DNA of 29,143 nt, from assembly GCA_002403855.1 (NCBI GenBank), contig DHIO01000032.1:1-29143 (forward strand), in the 5' to 3' direction. This DNA comes from Acidimicrobiia bacterium UBA4744. Lineage in GTDB: Bacteria; Actinomycetota; Acidimicrobiia; Spongiisociales; UBA4744. The notes beneath the pieces were generated by a model. That model searched no databases and was not told the origin of the DNA. It worked only from the letters and a program-made list of their open reading frames with translations. Of this stretch, positions 7,674 to 14,980 are shown piece after piece. The translations under genes and the position numbers were made by a program. Each line of letters opens with the position of its first letter. Within the stretch, counting starts at the first letter, position 1.

Positions 7674-8984
7674 ATGACGCAACGAGAACACCGGCTGAGA
7701 ATGGTGGTACTGGCAGTGGTATTGCTTATCGTGGCAGCCGCGTGCACATCTTCGGACGGTGAGGGAGCCGACCCTGGTCTGGAGCGCGAAGGCGACGGCT
7801 TCGCTGCGGTAACACCCAGCACAGCGGCTTCCGCCGAGGCGCCGTCCGATGATCGCGAGTCATCCTCGACCACCGCCGGTCAGCTCGGCACCGGGGGCGT
7901 TGAAACGGTGGTCTTCCAGATCAGCGACCTGGGCCGCGACATCATCTTCACCGCCGATCTCACCGTCGCCGTGACGGACGTTGCCGCCGCGGGTGAACAG
8001 GCCACCCGGCTCATTCAGGGCGTCGGTGGTTTCCTCTTCGGACAGCGCACGACCGGAGACCCCACCCCTATGAGCATCCTCACCTTCAAGGTCCCCCCGG
8101 AGGATTTCCAGGAGGCGCTCGACCGACTCGGCTCGATCGGAGACCTGAGAACTCAGAACGTTTCCGCCGACGACGTAACCGAGGCCCTCGTCGACGTGGA
8201 GAGCCGCATCAACACGGCAGAGGCAAGCGTCGTCCGGCTGCGATCACTTCTGGAGGCGGCAGTCGACATCGAGACGATCGTCGAGCTGGAGAACGAGCTG
8301 CTGGAACGGGAGACACAGCTCGAGACGCTGCGAGGCCGGCTGCGTACCCTCGAGGATCAAGTGGCTCTGGCCACCATCACGCTGACCCTTACCGAGGCAC
8401 AGAACCGGCCGGCAGTGTCGATGAATGTGACGGCCTACCGGGGCCACGACGGGGGGATCTCCTGCCCGGGCGGTCCGGCACCGACCGTCGATCAGGGAGA
8501 CGAGGTGACGGTGTGCTTCGAGATCTCCAACTTCGGCGACACGTTGCTCGCAGACTTCGAGCTTCGCGACCCGGTGCTCGATATCGAGTTGAACGATCTG
8601 ATCCTGTTGTTCGGGGACCTCGGCACATCGCTCGAGCCGGGGGATTCGATCGTGCTGGCCGCGGAAACCGTTGCCGAGCGGAGCCTGCGCACCCAGACGA
8701 CCGTGACCGCCACCCCGGTCGATGAGGACGGCGAGGTCCTCTCCAACCGGACGATCGCCACTACGGTCACGATGTTCATCCAGGCCGTCAACCCCGGTGG
8801 CATCCCCAGCTTCACCGAGGGACTACGGACGAGTTGGGAAGTGCTCGTCAAACTGGTTCAAGCACTGATCCTCTTCGCCGGAGCGGTCATACCCTTCTTC
8901 TGGGTACCGGTCGTAGCCTGGTTGGCATGGCGACTCATCAGGCGGCGTCCGGAAGAAGCGAGGACCCGCGATGCGAACGCCTAG
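7674..8984 (+). CDS. DUF4349 domain lipoprotein with inserted Ig-like region and C-terminal TM
   Basis: An envelope protein of unknown function. The 436-residue product has a lipobox (AAAC, Cys24), a Ser/Thr-rich linker to about 72, and a DUF4349 core at about 85-242 with paired beta-strands (ILTFKVPPEDFQEALDRLG) and a coiled-coil arm at about 165-225 (LVDVESRINTAEASVVRLR, then ELLERETQLETLRGRLRTLE). A beta-rich section at about 247-370 (GDEVTVCFEISNFGDTLL) resembles CARDB/DUF11 folds, and a C-terminal TM (398-420) ends in a basic tail. DUF4349 proteins normally pass directly from core to TM, so the beta section looks like an extra domain. ATG at 7674 has GGGAGGG close by; 75 upstream codons are open but non-coding in character. 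Confidence 0.8.
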   Translation: MTQREHRLRMVVLAVVLLIVAAACTSSDGEGADPGLEREGDGFAAVTPSTAASAEAPSDDRESSSTTAGQLGTGGVETVVFQISDLGRDIIFTADLTVAVTDVAAAGEQATRLIQGVGGFLFGQRTTGDPTPMSILTFKVPPEDFQEALDRLGSIGDLRTQNVSADDVTEALVDVESRINTAEASVVRLRSLLEAAVDIETIVELENELLERETQLETLRGRLRTLEDQVALATITLTLTEAQNRPAVSMNVTAYRGHDGGISCPGGPAPTVDQGDEVTVCFEISNFGDTLLADFELRDPVLDIELNDLILLFGDLGTSLEPGDSIVLAAETVAERSLRTQTTVTATPVDEDGEVLSNRTIATTVTMFIQAVNPGGIPSFTEGLRTSWEVLVKLVQALILFAGAVIPFFWVPVVAWLAWRLIRRRPEEARTRDANA

Positions 8985-9023
8985 CGGACATCGGAAGAGG
9001 CGCACCGCCCGCAAAGACGAGGG

Positions 9024-9929
9024 TCAACGGGCGGCCGCCAGTAGCGAGCGATACAACAAGGCCTGATCGCCCAACCGGCGCCGCAGTGCCCGCTCCAGCC
9101 CCCCGATGGGGTAGAGGTTCTGCGGCGCTCGGGGATCCTTGTGACCGTGCGATGCAAATCGCGGCAGCGTGAGTGTCACCCGGTTCGCCAGCTCGGCGGC
9201 CGCCGTCGAGTCCAGGTCGGCCGCTGCTTCGCAGCGGACCACCGAAGCCCACGCATGGTCGGCCGGACCTGGAAGCCGGAGGTACCACGAGTAGCGGCTC
9301 CAGGCGGTGGTGGTGAGGAAGAGAGGCGTCCGTTGACCTGCTTCGAGGTTGCCGATCACGGGGCGGAGGGCCGGTGGCAGGTAGTGGACCCGGTGGGTCT
9401 TCACGTACCCGACCGCACCCCGAACCTGAGCTCCGCTCAAGGGCCCGTCGATGACCACCTGTGCACCGTCCGCCCGGCGCGCCGCAATCTCCTTCTCCGC
9501 TTCGCCCATCCGCTGCTGGATGCCCAACCACAGCTCCTCGGGTGTGGAACCGGCTACGGCCCGCACCTCGTATCCGGCCCGGCGGGTCACAATCGGTGCC
9601 GCCCCGGTTGCCGCGGTGAAGAGCCCCCGACGGACCTCGGCGGCAGCCAGTTCGGCCCGGCCGTCGCAGCGAACTGCACCGGCCGCATAGGTGGCGCAGA
9701 GACCGAGAGCTGCCGTGCCGTCTGGTTGTGCAATCCACACGTTGGCGTCGACCCGACGCACCCCGTCCACGAACAGCACCGAGTCGGCCCCCCGGCCGGC
9801 GGGAGCGATGGGCGCCCACTTGCGAGCCGGCATCTCGATGTCCACCTCCGGCACCGCCGCGGTCTCTTCGAGCTCCGCTCCGGTGGGCGTCCCGTACTCC
9901 GGAGTCCAGGGCTCAACGGTGAACTTCAC
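9024..9929 (-). CDS. nurA: NurA-domain 5'-3' nuclease
   Basis: Predicted nuclease partner of HerA and Mre11-Rad50 in processing DNA double-strand ends. The 301-residue product shows VLFVDGVRR (Asp55-Gly56) near the N-terminus and VVIDGPLSG (Asp161), matching the two acidic metal-binding motifs of NurA, followed by VGYVKTH (Lys177) and a C-terminal block with NLYPIGGLE. The GTG overlaps the sbcC stop by four bases (GTGA) and has GGTGGAG just upstream, so translation is coupled to sbcC. Context with sbcC, sbcD and a HerA-type ATPase strongly supports the call, because NurA sequences are very divergent. It converges with the DUF4349 gene with 39 bp between. Confidence 0.82.
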   Translation of the reverse strand: MKFTVEPWTPEYGTPTGAELEETAAVPEVDIEMPARKWAPIAPAGRGADSVLFVDGVRRVDANVWIAQPDGTAALGLCATYAAGAVRCDGRAELAAAEVRRGLFTAATGAAPIVTRRAGYEVRAVAGSTPEELWLGIQQRMGEAEKEIAARRADGAQVVIDGPLSGAQVRGAVGYVKTHRVHYLPPALRPVIGNLEAGQRTPLFLTTTAWSRYSWYLRLPGPADHAWASVVRCEAAADLDSTAAAELANRVTLTLPRFASHGHKDPRAPQNLYPIGGLERALRRRLGDQALLYRSLLAAAR

Positions 9930-12298
9930 AGCTCCACCCTCTCTACGGTGGCCGTCCCGGCTCGCTTCCTCACTTCAAACCGGATCGGTACCTGTTCGGC
10001 CAGCTCCCGCACGTGTGTGACGATTCCCACCGTTCGACCCCGGGCCCCGAGCTCCTGGATCACGTGCGCAACCGTATCGAGTGTCTCCATGTCGAGGGTG
10101 CCGAAACCTTCGTCCAGGAACACCGATTCGAGCCGGCTGCCGCCGTGGACGGACATCGAGGCCAGCTGTTCCGCCAGCGACAGGGCGAGCGCCAGGGACA
10201 CCAGAAAGGTCTCGCCTCCCGACAGCGTCTTGACCAAACGCGGTTCGTCCGCATTGTGGTGGTCGATCACCCGGAAGTCGCGCTTCACTACGTCTAGCGA
10301 GTACGCCCCTTCGGCCAGATCATCGAGCAGGACATTGGCGCCATCCACCAGCGTGGCCAATGCCTCCTCCATGAGCCAGGCTTCGAACCCGGTAGCGGAC
10401 AAGTGCCGGCCGAGACTCTTGGATACGTTCGCTTCTTCGGAGCTCTCGGCAATGGCCGTCCGATGCTCCGCGGCGCGTTGAGCCGCATCCCGAAGCCGGG
10501 CGAGATCATGGTTCGCTGCGGCGCAGGCGGTGAGCACCGCATCCCGGATCGGGCCGTCTACTACGAGCCCCTCCCGGTCGATGCGCCCGATGAGGGTCTC
10601 CTCCATTTCCGCACGTTCGCTCTGCAAGTCCTCGATGACCTGCTGCGCCGTCGCCAGCTCGTCGCTCAAACGAGCGGCCTTCGAGACCGCCCAATCGGCC
10701 AGCTCGCTCCAATCGGCCGCCAGGTCGGTTCGCTCCGGGACGGGCGGTTCGAGCGAAGCCACCAGATCGCGGGTCTCGTCGAAGCGGCGGCGGGCCACCT
10801 TCGTATCCGCCTCGGCGGTGTCGACCTCTTTCCGAGCGTTCGCCACCGCCTTCGCAATCCGGTCGACGGAACTCCGTGCCTCCTTGAGGTCGGACTGCGC
10901 CGCGGCTACGTCCTCTCTCGTTCGCAATGCTTCGTCCAGACTCGGAGCGTCGCCGAGATCACTCCGGAAACCCTCGATCCGCTTGGTGAGATCCTCTGTG
11001 CGCGCCTCTTCTGTGGCGAGCCGCTGAGCGGCCACGGTGTGCCCTCGCCGGGCCGCGGCTTCCGACTCCTCTGCAGCCTCGACGGCTCTCTGCGCCCCGG
11101 CCACGGCCGGCGGCGGCCCACCCGGCGGAAGGTTTTGGACGGTCTGGCGGCAGACCGGACACTCCTCACCCTCTACCAGGGTGGCGGCCAGCGTGTGCGC
11201 GGCGTGATCCCGATTGGCCGCATCCAGGTCTCGCCGGGCGGCCTCGACCTTGACACCCGCCGCGGCGAGGGTTTCGGCGGAGACTGCCACCTCCCGTGCC
11301 ACGGCATCCAGTCCAGCGGACACACTCTCGAGGGTCCGGTGCTCGTCGACCAGAGCTCGATGCAGGCCAATGACCTTTTCGATCTCGGCCTCGGTTGGCA
11401 GAAGCCGGCAGGCTGCTTCCACCTTGTCCAGCCGTTCCCCCGCCGCCGTCGCCTCATCGGCCGTCTGGGCGGCCGACCGGCGGGCCTCGCTCAAACGCTC
11501 CGCCAGTTCCGCGATGCCTTCCGGCACCTGGACGGCGGCCAGTTGTTCGATTGAGGCCAAAGCACGGGCACCGGCCTGAGTTGCCACTTCGATCTGATCG
11601 CGGAGTGCCTGGAGTTTGGGTTCCGCTTCTTCGACTTCCTCCCGCAGGGCCAGGAGCCGGGCCTGCCGCTCTCCGGCTTGTTCCTCGGCCTCGGGTGTGG
11701 CGAAGGCCAGCTCCTCGAGTTGCGTCTGGAGGACCTGCACTCTGGTTTCCGCCGCGGTCCTCCGCTGTTTGGCCACTTCCCGCATGTGTTCATAGACACC
11801 CAGATCGAGCAGTTCACGGAGCAGCTTCTGCCGGTCGGCCGGACGGTCGTGGAGGAAAGCCGCGAACCGGCCCTGGGGCAGCACCACCGACTTGGTGAAG
11901 TGGTCGAAGCCCAACCCCAGCATGCGCCCGATGGTCTCGGTGACCTCGTCGGCCGTGCCGGCCAGGACCTCGTCCTTGCGCTCCAACCGGGCCTCGGCGG
12001 TGGAGGCACCGCTCCCGGTCCTGCGCACCACCCGGACAACCGAGTAGTCCGCGCCGTCGAGCGAGAAATCGAACCGGACCCTCGCTTCCAGTTTGCCGAG
12101 GGAAACGATGGGAGCTACCTCGCGCTGCCCGATGCGCGGCACCGACCCGTAGAGGGCGAAGACGATGGCATCGATGAGAGAACTCTTGCCGGAACCGGTG
12201 GGTCCGGTGAGTGCAAAGAGATCGGCACCCCGAAAGTCGACCGTGACCGGTTCACGGAACGCAGTGAAGCCGGACACTTCGAGCCGCCTAGGCCTCAT
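9926..12298 (-). CDS. sbcC: SbcC/Rad50-type SMC-like ATPase
   Basis: ATPase subunit of the Mre11-Rad50 (SbcCD) complex that tethers and opens DNA ends for nuclease action. The 790-residue product has Walker A GPTGSGKSS at 32-40, long heptad-rich coiled coils, a zinc-hook CPVC near residue 380 in the centre, the ABC signature LSGGETFLVSLALALSLAE near 690, and Walker B VFLDEGFGTLD near 725. It is clearly shorter than E. coli SbcC (1048), meaning shorter arms and a size nearer archaeal Rad50. The ATG overlaps the sbcD end by 11 bp and has GGAG a few bases before it; an upstream in-frame start would lie deep inside sbcD and is rejected. Confidence 0.95.
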   Translation of the reverse strand: MRPRRLEVSGFTAFREPVTVDFRGADLFALTGPTGSGKSSLIDAIVFALYGSVPRIGQREVAPIVSLGKLEARVRFDFSLDGADYSVVRVVRRTGSGASTAEARLERKDEVLAGTADEVTETIGRMLGLGFDHFTKSVVLPQGRFAAFLHDRPADRQKLLRELLDLGVYEHMREVAKQRRTAAETRVQVLQTQLEELAFATPEAEEQAGERQARLLALREEVEEAEPKLQALRDQIEVATQAGARALASIEQLAAVQVPEGIAELAERLSEARRSAAQTADEATAAGERLDKVEAACRLLPTEAEIEKVIGLHRALVDEHRTLESVSAGLDAVAREVAVSAETLAAAGVKVEAARRDLDAANRDHAAHTLAATLVEGEECPVCRQTVQNLPPGGPPPAVAGAQRAVEAAEESEAAARRGHTVAAQRLATEEARTEDLTKRIEGFRSDLGDAPSLDEALRTREDVAAAQSDLKEARSSVDRIAKAVANARKEVDTAEADTKVARRRFDETRDLVASLEPPVPERTDLAADWSELADWAVSKAARLSDELATAQQVIEDLQSERAEMEETLIGRIDREGLVVDGPIRDAVLTACAAANHDLARLRDAAQRAAEHRTAIAESSEEANVSKSLGRHLSATGFEAWLMEEALATLVDGANVLLDDLAEGAYSLDVVKRDFRVIDHHNADEPRLVKTLSGGETFLVSLALALSLAEQLASMSVHGGSRLESVFLDEGFGTLDMETLDTVAHVIQELGARGRTVGIVTHVRELAEQVPIRFEVRKRAGTATVERVEL

Positions 12299-13430
12299 GG
12301 GACTCCGCCAGGAGTTCGTCGAAGAGCGCCACCACACTTGCGTCGAGGGCGTTCTTCTGGGTGAGGTACTCGGTGAATAGGTCGTGAGGAGGCCTTCCCA
12401 ACCTCACCGGGGGTGCGATGCGGGAACTCTCTTCCGGCGCTGCTACGGCGACGTCGACCGCATTGGGGAACACTTCCCGAACCTCATCGGCCAGCCCCGC
12501 CCGGGCAGTCTCTTCGAGTTCGATTCGCAAGTAGGCATCACCGACCTCTTCCCGTAGGGTCGCCACCTGCTCCAGCGAGCCCCGCAGGCGCACGAGCTTG
12601 CGCCCTGCCGTCAGAGGCACCTCCCGCACGCGGGCCGGCAGGCCCGGTTCCACCTCGACCAGCAACACCGCCTTGCGGTCCTGAGTCTCCCCGAAGTCCA
12701 TCTGGAGCGGTGACCCGGAGTACCAGACGGGCCCGGCGGCCGGCACTCTCTGCGGCCGGTGCAAGTGGCCCAATGCGACATAGGAAAGTGAGCCGTCGAA
12801 AGCCTGGGCCGACACCGCGTAGTCGAAGATGGTGTGAGCCGACCGCTCTCCCCCGCCGAGCGTCCCACCCGCCACCATCAGATGGGCCACCACCAGATTG
12901 ACCTCGTCGAGTGAGAGGTTCTCAGTCAGCCTGGCAATTACGGCCGCCAGGCGACCGGCGTACTTGCCCCCGTGCTGATCCGGATCGAGCGCCATCAGAT
13001 CGTCGGCCCGCACGATGGCCCGCTGACTCACAAACGGAATCAGGGCAATCCGCGCCCTCTCACCCGACTCCGCGGCAAGAGCGATGACCCCGCCCTCCTC
13101 AGACCTCTTGAGAGCGGACCCGACCCGTATTCTGCCCAGTTCCAGCAGCGGAGCCACCGCCTCGAGACGACGGGGATGGTCGTGGTTGCCGGCCACGACC
13201 ACCACCGGGGCTACCTCGGCCAAGTCGAGGAGGGCACGGAAGACGATCTGTTCCGACTCCGCCGAAGGCGCCACCGCATCGAACACGTCACCCGCCACGA
13301 GGACCAAATGGACCTCTTCCTCCCCGGCGATTTCCGCGATCTCCGATAGAACGGCACGGTGCTCCTCGGCCCGGCTGCGGCCTCGAATCATGCGCCCCAC
13401 ATGCCAGTCGGAGGTGTGCAGGATCTTCAC
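12288..13430 (-). CDS. sbcD: SbcD/Mre11-type exonuclease subunit
   Basis: Calcineurin-like metallophosphoesterase that acts with SbcC as 3'-5' exonuclease and hairpin endonuclease. The 380-residue product begins VKILHTSDWHVGR (Asp8, His10), followed by AGDVFD (Asp48), AGNHDHPRR (Asn82, His83), VAHLM (His183) and GHLHRPQ (His222, His224), a complete two-metal site. The C-terminal capping region is normal. A TTG 13 codons upstream would extend the frame, but GTG at 13430 matches the family N-terminus, and TACCAT lies 7 nt before it on the minus strand, suggesting a leaderless message that starts the sbcD-sbcC-nurA operon. The stop overlaps the sbcC start. Confidence 0.95.
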   Translation of the reverse strand: MKILHTSDWHVGRMIRGRSRAEEHRAVLSEIAEIAGEEEVHLVLVAGDVFDAVAPSAESEQIVFRALLDLAEVAPVVVVAGNHDHPRRLEAVAPLLELGRIRVGSALKRSEEGGVIALAAESGERARIALIPFVSQRAIVRADDLMALDPDQHGGKYAGRLAAVIARLTENLSLDEVNLVVAHLMVAGGTLGGGERSAHTIFDYAVSAQAFDGSLSYVALGHLHRPQRVPAAGPVWYSGSPLQMDFGETQDRKAVLLVEVEPGLPARVREVPLTAGRKLVRLRGSLEQVATLREEVGDAYLRIELEETARAGLADEVREVFPNAVDVAVAAPEESSRIAPPVRLGRPPHDLFTEYLTQKNALDASVVALFDELLAESHEA

Positions 13431-13437
13431 GGAGGCG

Positions 13438-13443
13438 ATGGTA
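13438..13443 (-). promoter_or_regulatory. -10 hexamer TACCAT for sbcD-sbcC-nurA
   Basis: On minus, TACCAT-N7-GTG places a likely transcription start at the sbcD start codon. This would make sbcD-sbcC-nurA a unit independent of the upstream hydrolase and herA. Confidence 0.45.
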
Positions 13444-13477
13444 CCGGCCTGCCACGACTGCTTCGACAACCCCGGTG

Positions 13478-13497
13478 GCCGCCCGCCGACGGGCGGC
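13478..13497 (-). terminator. GC-rich hairpin after the lipoprotein hydrolase
   Basis: A perfect 8-bp stem GCCGCCCG/CGGGCGGC with a 4-nt loop lies directly behind the hydrolase stop codon. There is no T tract, so it may be a weak or factor-assisted terminator separating the hydrolase from the sbcD unit. Confidence 0.35.
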
Positions 13498-13499
13498 GT

Positions 13500-14549
13500 C
13501 TAGAAACCCGCCTGCCGGCGAAGCCAGTCTTCCATGGTGTCGAGGTACTCCGCCACGTACGATCCGCCCGTCGATTCACCGATGCACCCGGTATCTGCCG
13601 GGGTCATTACATGACCCACCTCGGGAATGACGACGATCCGGTGATCCTCATTACCCGCGGCGTCCAGCGCCTTCGCGTAGGCTTCGGCCCCTTGCACCGG
13701 ATCGACGTTGGTGTCCCTCGCACCGAAGAACGCCAGCACCGGAATGGTGACCTCCTCGATCACGTCGATTGGATCGAAGAAGGCATCCGAATCGCCGGGC
13801 CAGGGGTTCCAGTTCTCCTCCGACTGAACTTCAGACCCGACGTAGGTCCGGGCAGTCGGGAACTGAATGAGGTACTCCATAGCTTCCCGGTACTGCTCGT
13901 AGGAAGTCGCTGCCGCGTACTGGATGAAGCTGGCGTCGGCCTGCGCCGCCTCTTCTTCGGCATGCCCGGCACACAGCATCTGGCTGCCGATGAGATAGCC
14001 CATTTGGCGGGTGCCGTCCTCACCCCCTCCGCTGACCACGATCATGAAGGCAAGCCGGTCGGTGCGCGTCATCGCGATCGGTATCACCCAACCGGCCTGG
14101 CTGATACCCCACACTCCGATGCGTTCGGGATCGATGGATCCGTGTTGCGTGAGCACCGTCACGGCATCGGCCAGAATCTCGGCCCGTTGGGTCAGCTTCT
14201 CCCCCGAGTCGAACTCGCCTTTCGAGGCGCCGGTTCCCGGCTTGTCCCAGGAAAACACGGCGTACCCGGCATCGAGGAACCGGCCCATGATGGGAACGTA
14301 TCCACCGTTGCCGGTCCGGCTCTGACTGCCGTCGCCGTGCACCATCACCACCGCCGGGTGAGGTCCTCCCCCTGCCGGGAGTTGCAGGTCTCCGACGAGT
14401 TCGAAATCGCCGGACCAGAAGCGAACATCCTTGCCATCTTCGGGAATCTCCGCCTTCACTCCGCCGCAACCGGCCAGAAGGAGGGCCACGAACCACGCAA
14501 CCGCAGGTCCCATGCCGGGACGGCTCCGCAGAGATCTTGAACGGTTCAT
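13500..14549 (-). CDS. Alpha/beta hydrolase lipoprotein
   Basis: A predicted surface-anchored serine hydrolase, substrate unknown. With the ATG at 14549 it has 349 residues: a basic n-region, a hydrophobic stretch ending in LLLAGC (Cys28), then a dienelactone-hydrolase/prolyl-peptidase-like fold with VMVHGDG (oxyanion region, about 68-74), nucleophile Ser150 in GISQAGW, Asp279 in FFGARDT and His313 in PEVGHVM. Other in-frame ATGs at 14585 and 14513 are possible; all would leave a signal peptide and none has a strong Shine-Dalgarno. It sits inside the DNA-repair gene block without functional relation, next to an acyltransferase remnant, so it probably entered by insertion. Confidence 0.82.
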   Translation of the reverse strand: MNRSRSLRSRPGMGPAVAWFVALLLAGCGGVKAEIPEDGKDVRFWSGDFELVGDLQLPAGGGPHPAVVMVHGDGSQSRTGNGGYVPIMGRFLDAGYAVFSWDKPGTGASKGEFDSGEKLTQRAEILADAVTVLTQHGSIDPERIGVWGISQAGWVIPIAMTRTDRLAFMIVVSGGGEDGTRQMGYLIGSQMLCAGHAEEEAAQADASFIQYAAATSYEQYREAMEYLIQFPTARTYVGSEVQSEENWNPWPGDSDAFFDPIDVIEEVTIPVLAFFGARDTNVDPVQGAEAYAKALDAAGNEDHRIVVIPEVGHVMTPADTGCIGESTGGSYVAEYLDTMEDWLRRQAGF

Positions 14550-14704
14550 GAATCGCAACAGGGACCTACTTCCTGCCGGTTTCATGTGAGCATCGCGCCG
14601 CAGTTCCGCAGCGACCACCGGCCGATGGTCCCCTGCGGTAGTGCCGCAAGACCGCACGGATCCGCGCCGGGCTCGAGAGTCTCAGGGTGCGGACCGGCGG
14701 GCGC
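14550..14704. other. Spacer between hydrolase and acyltransferase remnant
   Basis: A 155-bp stretch upstream of the hydrolase with no recognisable coding. It may contain the hydrolase promoter; no good -10 was identified. Confidence 0.3.
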
Positions 14705-14950
14705 CTACCGGCTGGTCGTGACCTGGGCCGGTTTGGGTTGCGGTCGGAGCGCGAAGAGAGCCCGGCTCGGGTTGGTGAGGGCCACTGCTTTCGACAGCAT
14801 CCAGGTGATCGCCAAGGCGACGATCACGATCGTGGAGTATTTGACCGCGATCGAGGCATCCCATTGGATCACTAAGTAGGCGAAGACAACGATCACGGTT
14901 TGGTGCCGGATGTACTCCAAGCAACCCTCCGCGGGCAATTGGGCGTGCAT
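14705..14950 (-). pseudogene. Acyltransferase-3 family C-terminal remnant
   Basis: An 81-codon frame encodes IRHQTVIVVFAYLVIQW, then a second hydrophobic helix (TIVIVALAITWML) and a basic end. This looks like the last two membrane helices of acyltransferase family 3 (OafA/MdoC-like) proteins, whose ends typically read Y-x-x-HQPV-I, then a hydrophobic helix and RxLFG-type tail. A full protein has about 350-400 residues and ten helices; the first 80% is absent, because herA ends 30 bp upstream. It is therefore probably a decayed or truncated gene left by an insertion/deletion between herA and sbcD. A small two-helix membrane protein is the alternative. Confidence 0.5.
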
Positions 14951-14980
14951 CAACAGGTCTCGACGATCCGGCCAACCGAT

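Noticed and set aside
9141..10481. 446-codon open frame on plus
   Set aside because: Antisense to nurA and sbcC. No domain visible.
13359..14540. 393-codon open frame on plus
   Set aside because: Antisense to the lipoprotein hydrolase with its full catalytic triad.
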